Of a DNA stretch of 49,467 bases, positions 1 through 7,737 are shown one piece after another. The DNA is taken from positions 1 to 49,467 of the IMG/VR virus record IMGVR_UViG_3300043429_000671; one strand, written 5' to 3'. Positions within the stretch are counted from its first letter, which is position 1. Each line of letters starts with the position of its first letter. The notes under the pieces were generated by a model that ran no database searches, had not been told where the DNA came from, and worked only from the letters and a program-made list of their open reading frames with translations. The DNA is from a virus. The translations under genes and the position numbers were made by a program.

Positions 1-123
1 TAATTTCTGTTTAACTGACCGTATGTTTTTAGCTCGTTTTTTCGCAGACATGCTATATTACTATTTACATATAATTTCTACACTATGAAAGAACTTAAAG
101 AGGAAAAGGTAAATATATGTGTT

Positions 124-543
124 ATGAAAAAAATACTACTTCTAATCTCTACGATGTTTTTGATGTCTTGTGCATCATTAGAACAATCCTTCAACCTCCA
201 AAAAGCACCACAACTTATTAATGGTGTTGTTCCCTCTGCTGTTCAGATTGGGGTTCGCAAGCAACCTAAATCAGAGCCATATCTTCGTGCATTGGTGACG
301 ATTGTGAATGGTTTCGCACTTGGCGAAGATCTAACTCCTGAAGCACTTGAACAAGCTATTAAAGCTGCGAAGGTGAAAGAACTTGAAACTCCTGAAGCAC
401 TTGCAGTGGCAAATTCTGTAGTATCTTTATATAAAGCATACTACGATGCTGCTGTGACTAAGAAAGTTGCTGAAGTTGAAAACCTTGCACCTATTCTTAA
501 AGCACTCACAACTGCAATCGAAAAAGGACTTACAAAGGTTTAA
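124..543 (+). CDS. Small lipoprotein
   Basis: Reads as a bacterial lipoprotein precursor: two lysines, a hydrophobic run and the lipobox LMSC, so Cys about 16 residues in would be lipidated and the protein anchored to a membrane. The mature part is Ala/Glu/Lys-rich, probably helical, with a repeated TPEAL(E/A) segment. An in-frame ATG at 85 would put 13 charged residues before the signal peptide, so 124 is the better start. Followed by a hairpin terminator at 579. Function unknown; a superinfection-exclusion or lysis-related lipoprotein is possible but unproven. Confidence 0.75.
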   Translation: MKKILLLISTMFLMSCASLEQSFNLQKAPQLINGVVPSAVQIGVRKQPKSEPYLRALVTIVNGFALGEDLTPEALEQAIKAAKVKELETPEALAVANSVVSLYKAYYDAAVTKKVAEVENLAPILKALTTAIEKGLTKV

Positions 544-546
544 TAA

Positions 547-687
547 TTAACCTCCAAAAATAGTTTCAATATTTTTTTCCGTGATAATGATGAACTCAAT
601 ATCACGGTTTTTCTTTTCCCGTAACTCTTGGCACCATTTTTTTGCCGCATTCCACTTATCGGAATTTGTTTTAATGGATTTTTTCAT
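547..687 (-). pseudogene. Remnant 3' end of a gp4-like head-completion gene
   Basis: Read on the minus strand this stretch encodes 46 residues closely matching the C-terminus of the intact gp4-like protein at 2045-2536: DKWNAAKKWC against DKWDAARAWC, and IEFIIITEKNIETIF against IEFIILTEKNIDSLF. Only the last quarter of the gene is present and it stops beside the homing endonuclease gene that begins at 698 on the other strand. It looks like a 3' end displaced when the endonuclease module inserted. It could still be translated from the Met at 687, but no function is expected. Confidence 0.8.
579..618 (+). terminator. Rho-independent terminator of the lipoprotein gene
   Basis: CCGTGATA at 579-586 pairs with TATCACGG at 600-607, followed by a T-rich run. 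It lies about 35 nt after the lipoprotein stop, and its bases are at the same time codons of the gp4 remnant on the opposite strand. Confidence 0.7.
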
Positions 688-697
688 AAATAATAGT

Positions 698-2056
698 ATG
701 AGCAAGTATAAAATAGGAACAGTTAAATATAGTTACGATTATATAAAAACAGAGGCGTTGAAATATTCTTCTAGAAGTGAATTCAAAAAGAATTCACCAG
801 GAGCGTATAATGCAGCCGTTGGAAGAAAATTATTAAATATCGTAGCATCACATTTACCAGCTAATAATACAAGATATACTGAAGATATTATCTTTAAAGA
901 GGCGGCAAAATACAATACTAAAGCAGAATTCTCTTTATATTCGAGGGGTGCTTATGATGCTGCACATAGGAGAGGAATAGCAAATGAAGCATGTAAACAT
1001 ATGGTAGTTCCTGCGGCCTCCGTACCCCAAAAAATATGTAAACAAATATTTGATATATTATTGAATGATGACGGTATTCTTGATGATACTACTATAATAA
1101 AGCCCTACCACATAGATATTTTCTACCCATCACATAATTTCGGTATAGAGTATGATGGGGCTTATTGGCATAGAGATGAAGATAGTATTTTAAATAGACG
1201 AAGTAAAAAATTGGCGAAAATTGCAGAATCTAAGATAAAAGTGTTTTTCTTAAAAGAAACATTAACTAAGAAAAATGATTACGAACGATATGTTAAAGAC
1301 CTTATAATTGGCAATTTAACGAATATAGAAGAACTAATAGGGCATGAGCTATCTGTGCAGAGTGTTAACGATTGTATAATCGATTATAATAAGTTATATG
1401 ATAGTGTAGTTATGACCGATGCATATAACTATAATTCAATAACAGAATTGTCACGTAAGAATAGATGCTTATTTAATTTATGTAGAAAAAATGCAATGGA
1501 ATATGAGAAGATTAAGAAATTTTACAAAACGAAACAACAAGAAAAAAAGTTATACAATAATTCTAAAAAGAGGCAACAGATAAAAGAAGATATTATCAAT
1601 GTAATAAAACAGAAATATAAGACTTATAGAGAGTTGCTGGCTGATAAAGAATTGTTGAAAAGGTGTAGAAGTTTAAACATTATAGATGATGTGAAGCGGT
1701 TGTTGGATACTTCAGGATTATTAAAGGGTAGACATACACGACGAGATAATATTGTAGGATATAAAAAATTGATATCAGATATGACAGATGATGTGTTTGC
1801 ATCTTACATATTAGAAAATTTTAAAGAATATAGTGATGTCAGAGCTGATTATATAATATTGTGCAATTTAAAAAGCCGAAATATGATAGAATATATAAGA
1901 AATAAATTCAATAACGGATTTTATAGAAGAGGTAGGTGGACTAAATATTCCAATGAAGAACTTTTAAATATGTACAACACTGCTACGCCTGATGATATAA
2001 ATACTATATATAATGGATTATTAGACGCTTGTTATAGAAGAGGATTAATGAAATAG
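698..2056 (+). CDS. Free-standing homing endonuclease, Vsr-like fold
   Basis: Protein of 452 aa. The N-terminus has two modular repeats of the type seen in phage nucleases (RSEF...GAYNAA at about 26-40 and KAEF...GAYDAAHRRG at about 76-93), likely DNA-binding, with a partial third copy at the C-terminus ending CYRRGLMK. The centre has IDIFYPSHNFGIEYDGAYWH and later IKVFFLKE, the layout of Vsr/EDxHD-type endonucleases with an acidic residue and a YWH motif. An upstream in-frame ATG at 581 lies over the antisense gp4 remnant, so 698 is preferred. Its 3' end overlaps the stop of the intact gp4-like gene by 12 bp on the other strand, placing it exactly between the two copies of that gene's 3' end. 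Confidence 0.8.
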   Translation: MSKYKIGTVKYSYDYIKTEALKYSSRSEFKKNSPGAYNAAVGRKLLNIVASHLPANNTRYTEDIIFKEAAKYNTKAEFSLYSRGAYDAAHRRGIANEACKHMVVPAASVPQKICKQIFDILLNDDGILDDTTIIKPYHIDIFYPSHNFGIEYDGAYWHRDEDSILNRRSKKLAKIAESKIKVFFLKETLTKKNDYERYVKDLIIGNLTNIEELIGHELSVQSVNDCIIDYNKLYDSVVMTDAYNYNSITELSRKNRCLFNLCRKNAMEYEKIKKFYKTKQQEKKLYNNSKKRQQIKEDIINVIKQKYKTYRELLADKELLKRCRSLNIIDDVKRLLDTSGLLKGRHTRRDNIVGYKKLISDMTDDVFASYILENFKEYSDVRADYIILCNLKSRNMIEYIRNKFNNGFYRRGRWTKYSNEELLNMYNTATPDDINTIYNGLLDACYRRGLMK

Positions 2057-2536
2057 ACTATCTATATTCTTTTCAGTTAATATTATAAATTCTATATTTC
2101 TAGATTTTTTAGACAACTGCTCACCACACCACGCCCTAGCAGCATCCCATTTATCTTTATTAGTCTGGGCGGTTAATACGTCATATGCAATGGTACTGGG
2201 TTTTTTATTTTTATGAGAAACCCCTTCCATTACATTTTTCAACTGATTCGCAGGTTTGACTTCTACAATAAATTCTTTTATAATTTCTCCAAGCCTAAGC
2301 TTCATATAGAAATCTAGGAAGTACCGGGCATTACGTTTCTCCACACTCTTGTAATAGGGAATGATTACATTTTCACTTCCCCATGAAATAACATTCGGGT
2401 TTTTATCAAGAGTGGTCATCATGGAACGTTCTAATCCACTTCTATAAACAATTTCACCTTTATTGAGGCATTTGGATTTGTTTATTGGCTTATAGATTCC
2501 TTGTTTAAATTCACGGAAGGTTCTTTTTTTAGCCAT
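2045..2536 (-). CDS. 4: T4 gp4-like head completion nuclease
   Basis: 163 aa, the usual size for T4 gp4. Family landmarks: an N-terminal FREFKQGIYKP, then IVYRSGLE, NPNVISWGSENVIIPYY, RYFLDFYMK and EVKPANQ. The E/D/EVK arrangement is that of a PD-(D/E)XK-like nuclease core. In T4 this protein joins packaged heads late in assembly and allows tail attachment. It is the last gene of the minus-strand late operon, overlapping the preceding gene by 8 bp. A homing endonuclease gene abuts its 3' end and a second copy of that 3' end lies at 547-687. Confidence 0.9.
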   Translation of the reverse strand: MAKKRTFREFKQGIYKPINKSKCLNKGEIVYRSGLERSMMTTLDKNPNVISWGSENVIIPYYKSVEKRNARYFLDFYMKLRLGEIIKEFIVEVKPANQLKNVMEGVSHKNKKPSTIAYDVLTAQTNKDKWDAARAWCGEQLSKKSRNIEFIILTEKNIDSLFH

Positions 2537-2741
2537 TAGATTTAAGCGACTGAATCTCGGCTTCCTGTGTTTCTACTTTCTTAGAGAGGTCCGCAACTTT
2601 ACCCGCTTGATAAAATTGTGCAATCAATCCACCAATAGTAGCAGAAAATATTTCACTAGATACTACTCCTAAAAAGAAACCAATTATGATAGCAAAAACA
2701 GCAACTATTGCAAGGAAGGCACGTACATTATCAGGACTCAT
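2529..2741 (-). CDS. Small membrane protein with coiled-coil tail
   Basis: 70 aa with one or two hydrophobic segments at about 8-45 (AFLAIVAVFAIIIGFFLGVV, then an Ile/Gly-rich stretch), followed by a short coiled coil (VADLSKKVETQEAEIQSLKS). Size and topology would suit a holin or spanin-like lysis protein, but no motif proves it. A GATAAATA box lies 11 nt upstream of the ATG. Overlaps the gp4-like gene by 8 bp. Confidence 0.65.
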   Translation of the reverse strand: MSPDNVRAFLAIVAVFAIIIGFFLGVVSSEIFSATIGGLIAQFYQAGKVADLSKKVETQEAEIQSLKSNG

Positions 2742-2742
2742 A

Positions 2743-3075
2743 TTATTTAAGATATTTATCCAATTCCCTTGAGGATTGTTTTAATTCCGCAACAAGGGTT
2801 CCTTCGTTTATAAAAGACTGTGCAACTGCGCCAATATCCAAACCAACCAGAGGACCGTATTTTTCGAATATCTCTTTTATCTTTCCAGTTACTTCTATAG
2901 TTTTAGGAAGATATTCGGATACCAACTTTCCGAGCTTGGTATCGTTAGTCTGACTTTCGATAAAAACTAAGGCAGTGTGAACCTTTACGAGTGCAGTATA
3001 AGAGGTGTTTAAAACATCCTTGATCTTATCAAGATTTTTGAAAATAGCGAAGAAGTTGGAAAATTTACTGAACAT
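2743..3075 (-). CDS. Hypothetical helical phage protein
   Basis: 110 aa from the ATG at 3075, chosen because AATAAGTA ends exactly 5 nt before it, as at other late genes here; an in-frame ATG at 3093 would lie upstream of that box. The sequence is helical with a hydrophobic N-terminus (FSKFSNFFAIFKNL) and a central YGPLVGLDIGAVAQSF. Family not recognised. Sits directly before the small membrane protein, so a joint role is possible. Confidence 0.65.
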   Translation of the reverse strand: MFSKFSNFFAIFKNLDKIKDVLNTSYTALVKVHTALVFIESQTNDTKLGKLVSEYLPKTIEVTGKIKEIFEKYGPLVGLDIGAVAQSFINEGTLVAELKQSSRELDKYLK

Positions 3076-3080
3076 AAATA

Positions 3081-3088
3081 TACTTATT
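3081..3088 (-). promoter_or_regulatory. Late promoter box, AATAAGTA variant
   Basis: Ends exactly 5 nt before the ATG at 3075 and decides the start of that gene. Confidence 0.5.
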
Positions 3089-3656
3089 AACAACGCTTAT
3101 ATATAGCCAGTTGAATATTACATTCCATCCACCATTCGGGATGATATGGCTGTATAATATGCGGACATAGTAGAGATGCATGAAGTGTATGATTAAATTC
3201 AACTCCCAGATCATGGGCACTTATAATAGATTCCGCAGGAAGAGATGGTGCGTAAAAATTCAATTCCTTATTTTTACATCCACCATCACAGAATATCCAT
3301 GTCGGCTTATTATTTATAGTTTTTTTAATCGCGGCTTGGGCTTCTTCTGAAAATATATCAACCTGTAGATATTTAATATCCAATTTGTTAAAAATTTTAG
3401 AAGAATGTCTATTCAATGTATCTATTGTTAGAACAGGAATATTTTTTTCAATACCCCATAAACCGAATACAGTAGTTAAGGCTCCTAATCCGGTTCCAAG
3501 TTCTATAATACTTTCGATCTGTGGGTTTTCGGTCAATATTCTATCCACAATATTATATAGCCAAAAATTATGTTGCATTTTCTGCCCTATGAAGGTAGTA
3601 TGCCATGGTATAGAATATTGGCTTATCTCTCCATATGGTCGGGCAGGTGGATGCAT
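3087..3656 (-). CDS. Class I SAM-dependent methyltransferase, probably sugar O-methylating
   Basis: 189 aa. Motif I is IIELGTGLGALT near residue 50; VLTIDTLNRH follows as the acidic loop, then WIFCDGGCKN. The layout resembles the CmcI/rhamnosyl O-methyltransferase group (Asp and His metal ligands, ISAHDLGVEF). It follows a FkbM-type methyltransferase and two glycosyltransferases in one operon, so methylation of a sugar on a virion glycan is the likely job. Substrate is inferred from context only. Confidence 0.75.
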   Translation of the reverse strand: MHPPARPYGEISQYSIPWHTTFIGQKMQHNFWLYNIVDRILTENPQIESIIELGTGLGALTTVFGLWGIEKNIPVLTIDTLNRHSSKIFNKLDIKYLQVDIFSEEAQAAIKKTINNKPTWIFCDGGCKNKELNFYAPSLPAESIISAHDLGVEFNHTLHASLLCPHIIQPYHPEWWMECNIQLAIYKRC

Positions 3657-3659
3657 ATA

Positions 3660-4268
3660 TTATACAAGATTTTCTCGAACTAATACAGTATCAGAACTGG
3701 CAGAGATTATGGTATATCCTATTAATTGTAGTTTGTTTATTATATCTTGTTGCGTGGTATATGACGAAAGACTATTGGTTTCGAATATTATTTTGTCTAT
3801 TTTTAATTTATCATATAATAACGGTAGTATATTATTCAATATTATACAGTCGTGCCCCTCAGTGTCTACTTTAAGACATTTGATATAACATATATCAAAT
3901 GTCTTAATTATTTTTGTTAAAGGAATTACCATAACCTCCTCTGTTTCTATAATATCATATATATCAACTCCACGTTCCTCACAATTCAATAATGCTGTAG
4001 GATGTATATTATCAATAGAATTACACCCAATTAACCAATCTGGTAATTTGTTTTTTCGTATAATATGTTCAGGTATATAGTAGAAATTGCGTAATTCTTC
4101 GACATCCGATATACCTACATGCATTTTTAATATATTTGATTTATTGGGTAATTTATTTAAATAATATGAAATAGGTTCAATAGAAATACCTCGGTCTTCG
4201 TCAGATGCCGTCTGAATTAAAGTGTTGAAATTCGAGCACCCAATTTCAATAAAGTCTAGAGTATTCAT
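3660..4268 (-). CDS. FkbM-family methyltransferase
   Basis: 202 aa from MNTLDFIEIG; an alternative ATG lies three codons upstream at 4277. FIEIGCSNF is motif I, and CLKVDTEGHDCIIL near residue 140 is the FkbM signature (usually K.DVEG.E). Such enzymes O-methylate sugars or polyketides. The start overlaps the end of the upstream glycosyltransferase gene, consistent with translational coupling and shared work on a glycan. Confidence 0.85.
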   Translation of the reverse strand: MNTLDFIEIGCSNFNTLIQTASDEDRGISIEPISYYLNKLPNKSNILKMHVGISDVEELRNFYYIPEHIIRKNKLPDWLIGCNSIDNIHPTALLNCEERGVDIYDIIETEEVMVIPLTKIIKTFDICYIKCLKVDTEGHDCIILNNILPLLYDKLKIDKIIFETNSLSSYTTQQDIINKLQLIGYTIISASSDTVLVRENLV

Positions 4269-5793
4269 AATTATCATTAATACAGTTATTTATATAATCT
4301 CTTACATTTGTAGACTCGAACTCATCTCTGTTCATAGCTTTAAGAACATTTAGCGTTGAACCGTGAAGAATTATTATCAAGAATTTTTTATTTATTTTAG
4401 AGAAATCCCATTGTGTGAAATTATTATCCGTATACTGTAGAGTCACCAAACCTAATAGACCACCAATTTTATAACCGTGATATGTATCCGTGCTATATTT
4501 TTTCACAGTATTATGAATCCCGGTTATACCAAGTTCCGACCAAGTAATGGGTTTATATGATGACAGATAATTTTCTATATTTTGTAATGCTTCTTTGAAA
4601 ACCCTCGAATGTATTCTCGCCCCGAAAACTGCGCTTATTACTCGGTATGGTACATCACGTTCCCAGGGAAATAATGTTTCGTATGATGTTATGTATCTAA
4701 AATAATTGAAATCTAAATCACCACGAATTATAGTATCACTATCAAAATAAAATCCCCCGAATTTGTATAGTAGAAAAATTCGTAGATAGTCGGATTTATT
4801 GACGTAGTTTAGTCGGTAATAATGTTCCGATACAGGCAATAAATTTAATTGAATATATTCATCATTAACAACTACAACATTACAGAATGTATTAGATCTT
4901 ATAGTATTTATACAATCTTCGATGAATAATGGCATAGTATGTTCTGAGTTATCCCAATAAATCCAAACATTATATTGATCAATATGATTAAATTGATCAA
5001 TATTATATGACAATAATTTAGTGTATAATTTTATACGAGACTGTTCATCGACAGGATATAATAACTGAGTATCAGTAACTGTATGTATATTACATAAAAT
5101 ATCATAAAAAATATAATCCACTTTGTTTGGGCGTAATACTACATTTTTGCCCGTATCTTCGTTTTTATGCGGGCCTGATGCAGATAGGTGTCTATAATTT
5201 TTACCGTAGTTCCATCGGAACATAGCGGTAATATTGTTATTATATAAAAATGAATTTGAATTTATTAACGAGTTGTACCAATTTATATGGGGATGCCTGT
5301 GATTGGACGTATCAGTTTCAGCATAGTTTTCATTTTCAAAATAAATGTATGATTTTTTAACAATCATACTAGCTTCTAGCACGTTAGAAACCACATCTAT
5401 TTTATTTTTATAATTATTATCTTGCCAATAACCTTGTTTTGACCTGATTGCATTCTTATCAGAGTTTTCTAGAAGTTCTATATTTTCCGATAAATGCCAT
5501 GGAAAATAAACATCGTCATCATCCCATATAGAAATATATTCAGCGTCTTCGGATACATATTTTAACGTTTCTTTATATATTAAATTCATAGACTTATCCG
5601 ACATATCTCCCCCGTTTATCACTTTTATATTATGTTTTAATAATTTAGGGTGTGGTATTAATGGTATTGGATGGTTATTGAATATTATAAGTTCTTTATT
5701 AGGATAATCCTGTAATATGAATAAAGATATACTCTCGCGTAAAACCTCGAATCTACCCCGAGTAGGGCATATGCAGCTTACTTTAGGACTCAT
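4246..5793 (-). CDS. Two-domain glycosyltransferase (GT2 plus GT32-like)
   Basis: 515 aa. N-terminal half is a GT-A fold of the GT2 type: VSCICPTRGRFEVL at the start and the metal-binding DxD as IWDDDDVYFP near residue 90. The C-terminal half restarts as NVWIYWDNSEHTMP and carries YLRIFLLYKFGGFYFDSDTI, the DxD motif of GT32/OCH1-like sugar transferases. It probably adds two different sugars. An alternative ATG lies four codons upstream at 5805; the one at 5793 puts the CPTRGR motif at the usual distance. Overlaps its neighbours on both sides. Confidence 0.85.
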   Translation of the reverse strand: MSPKVSCICPTRGRFEVLRESISLFILQDYPNKELIIFNNHPIPLIPHPKLLKHNIKVINGGDMSDKSMNLIYKETLKYVSEDAEYISIWDDDDVYFPWHLSENIELLENSDKNAIRSKQGYWQDNNYKNKIDVVSNVLEASMIVKKSYIYFENENYAETDTSNHRHPHINWYNSLINSNSFLYNNNITAMFRWNYGKNYRHLSASGPHKNEDTGKNVVLRPNKVDYIFYDILCNIHTVTDTQLLYPVDEQSRIKLYTKLLSYNIDQFNHIDQYNVWIYWDNSEHTMPLFIEDCINTIRSNTFCNVVVVNDEYIQLNLLPVSEHYYRLNYVNKSDYLRIFLLYKFGGFYFDSDTIIRGDLDFNYFRYITSYETLFPWERDVPYRVISAVFGARIHSRVFKEALQNIENYLSSYKPITWSELGITGIHNTVKKYSTDTYHGYKIGGLLGLVTLQYTDNNFTQWDFSKINKKFLIIILHGSTLNVLKAMNRDEFESTNVRDYINNCINDNYEYSRLY

Positions 5794-6634
5794 ATTTTTT
5801 AACATCTTCTAGAATGTGTAAGATTTTTTCGCTAGAGATTTTAGTAGAAAAAAAGGAAGTTATAGATTTTATAAATTCATGATCAGCGTCACCCCCTAAT
5901 AATTCCAACCATCCTACAAAATAATTATGTACCCTGTCTTCTATTTTATTTGGGTAAGGTATTCCAGCAGGTCGTTTGAATCGATGATTCCACTTCATAC
6001 CTGGAATACATATACATTTCCCACCACTCTTTCTAAATTTCTCATGAATGTATCCCTCCTCCCCCCCAAACCCCTTGAAGTTTTTATTAAAACCTTGCCA
6101 ATTACTAGTTTTACATGAAAACATACCAAGTCCCATCATTTCAATTTCGAAAGGTTCCCCTCGTTCGTATGCACTGAGATTGTTTCCCCATATCCCAAAC
6201 ATGTTACCTCTCCATACTGGATCAAATTGGGTTGATATATTTTTTAAGTCATCGTACCATATTGGACCTTGGATTAGATTATTGGTATCGGGGTTATCAT
6301 TATAATATTCTAATAATTTCTTAATTGCGTTTGGTTCAAATAAGACATGCGAATCCATACAAAGCGTATACTTTCCATTTGCGTTGTTAAATATTTCATT
6401 CCTTACGGATGTTCCGGTTTTATCGGATACTGCTATATATCTACCTTTTACCCATTTTTCTACGAATTCTTTCACAGCTTGCCCATGTTTACCAGTCGGA
6501 TTGTTATCTATTACAATAAACTCGATTTGATCCTCTATACCACATAGCTGATACATTCGCAATGCCTGAATAGAAAAAAAAACCCCGTCAAAATCATCGT
6601 ATGTAGCCATTCCTATAGTTAATAATTTCTTCAT
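5783..6634 (-). CDS. GT2-family glycosyltransferase, GalNAc-transferase-like layout
   Basis: 283 aa. LTIGMATYDD at the N-terminus, EFIVIDNNPTGKHG, and TLCMDSHVLFEPNA give a GT-A fold with the metal motif as DSH (DxH), as in polypeptide GalNAc-transferases. Downstream are the GGEEGYIHEKFRKSGG and GMKWNHRF segments expected in that group. The gene has its own AATAAATA late box 6 nt before the ATG and follows a protein with a Thr-rich repeat tail, a plausible acceptor for O-glycosylation. Confidence 0.85.
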   Translation of the reverse strand: MKKLLTIGMATYDDFDGVFFSIQALRMYQLCGIEDQIEFIVIDNNPTGKHGQAVKEFVEKWVKGRYIAVSDKTGTSVRNEIFNNANGKYTLCMDSHVLFEPNAIKKLLEYYNDNPDTNNLIQGPIWYDDLKNISTQFDPVWRGNMFGIWGNNLSAYERGEPFEIEMMGLGMFSCKTSNWQGFNKNFKGFGGEEGYIHEKFRKSGGKCICIPGMKWNHRFKRPAGIPYPNKIEDRVHNYFVGWLELLGGDADHEFIKSITSFFSTKISSEKILHILEDVKKYES

Positions 6635-6640
6635 TTTCTA

Positions 6641-6648
6641 TATTTATT
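6641..6648 (-). promoter_or_regulatory. T4-type late promoter box
   Basis: AATAAATA on the minus strand, 6 nt before the ATG of the GT2 gene at 6634. Confidence 0.55.
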
Positions 6649-6678
6649 ACAAGATTACCAGAATGTCTAGAAAATTTA

Positions 6679-6902
6679 TTAAGGTTCTTCTGTTGTTGTA
6701 GGTTCAGCAGTGGTTGTAGGTTCTTCTGTTGTTGTAGGTTCAGCAGTGGTTGTAGGTTCTTCTGTTGTTGTAGGTTCTTCTGTTGTTGTAGGTTCAGCAG
6801 TGGTTGTAGGTTCTTCTGTTGTTGTAGGTTCAGCAGTGGTTGTAGGTTCTTCTGTTGTTGTAGGTTCAGCAGTGGTTGTAGGTTCTTCTGTTGTTGTAGG
6901 TT
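6679..6902. repeat. 36-bp tandem repeat encoding TTTEEP/TTTAEP
   Basis: Alternating 18-bp halves (ggttcttctgttgttgta and ggttcagcagtggttgta on the plus strand) repeat about a dozen times, with one place near 6765-6795 where two TTTEEP halves are adjacent. Copies are nearly identical in DNA, so the array is young or kept uniform by recombination and may vary in length. Confidence 0.9.
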
Positions 6903-7737
6903 CTACGAAACATTCCACATATTCATCACCATTATAACTAAATGTCCATGTAAATGCACGTTTCCCACCACCTACATCTAACAACGATGCTTCACAAAAA
7001 GGAGAATAATCATTACAGATTCTATTATTTTGACAGGTCAGTACATTATCTTCCGCATATCGGAAGAAATATTGAATTCTCGGTACCGACATATATAGGG
7101 GATCAACATAAGGCCAATCTGAAAATGTTGTACGTATTGTTATGGTATTATCCCCGCTAATAAGCGCCGATGGGTTCACAAATACGGTTTTGACATTTTT
7201 TCCCCCGTATGTAATATAATCAGGTTCTATATTAGTTTGATCGAATATTAGGGATGTGTTCGTAGAGAATATCAATAATATCACATCTACTGGGATATAT
7301 GTTGCTGGATGTTTTACCCAAATAGGAAAACCGTTGTAGTTTCCTAAATATATTGAATCCCCCATATAACCACCAGTTGTTTCGAGATGCCCTATTGTAA
7401 ACTCGCCACTCTTAACGCCATTTATCAAAATTTCATGTTTTTTAGGTGACACTGTGCTCGTTAGATAATTCCAGCTACCTCCCGAGCTGTGACAAGAATC
7501 ATATAGACTTAAACAGAACACATTACTTAGATTTGGATTTAAACATAGTTCACATATTTGAGTATCGGAAATTTCCGCATTATCAATATCGCTATCTTGA
7601 ATAAATTTAGCACGCTTAAAAGGGGCATTTTTATCAGCCCGACGAACGAAATATTTGCGAGTCTGCCCATCTATAGTGATGTCGGCATAAGAACCGACCA
7701 TACTTGATAATATCGGAGAGTTGGTGAGTTTATTCAT
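6679..7737 (-). CDS. Virion-associated protein with mucin-like Thr-rich repeat tail
   Basis: 352 aa. Residues 1 to about 280 are a globular domain with several Cys (CELCLNPNLSNVFC, CQNNRICNDYSPFC). The last 72 or so residues are tandem copies of TTTEEP and TTTAEP, mostly alternating as a 12-residue unit, rich in Thr and Pro and acidic, like a mucin stalk. Placed between virion genes and a glycosyltransferase cassette, it is the obvious candidate substrate. The 8-bp overlap with the gene before it suggests coupled translation. Function as a surface or fibre-tip protein is inferred. Confidence 0.75.
   Translation of the reverse strand: MNKLTNSPILSSMVGSYADITIDGQTRKYFVRRADKNAPFKRAKFIQDSDIDNAEISDTQICELCLNPNLSNVFCLSLYDSCHSSGGSWNYLTSTVSPKKHEILINGVKSGEFTIGHLETTGGYMGDSIYLGNYNGFPIWVKHPATYIPVDVILLIFSTNTSLIFDQTNIEPDYITYGGKNVKTVFVNPSALISGDNTITIRTTFSDWPYVDPLYMSVPRIQYFFRYAEDNVLTCQNNRICNDYSPFCEASLLDVGGGKRAFTWTFSYNGDEYVECFVEPTTTEEPTTTAEPTTTEEPTTTAEPTTTEEPTTTAEPTTTEEPTTTEEPTTTAEPTTTEEPTTTAEPTTTEEP

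Noticed and set aside
581-697. N-terminal extension of the Vsr-like nuclease
   Set aside because: These codons lie over the antisense gp4 remnant, look random (many Phe) and the nuclease begins naturally at 698.
6710-6937. Antisense ORF of repeated VVVGSS/VVVGSA over the Thr-rich tail
   Set aside because: It is only the complement of the repeat array; no start signal, and it has no life outside the repeat.
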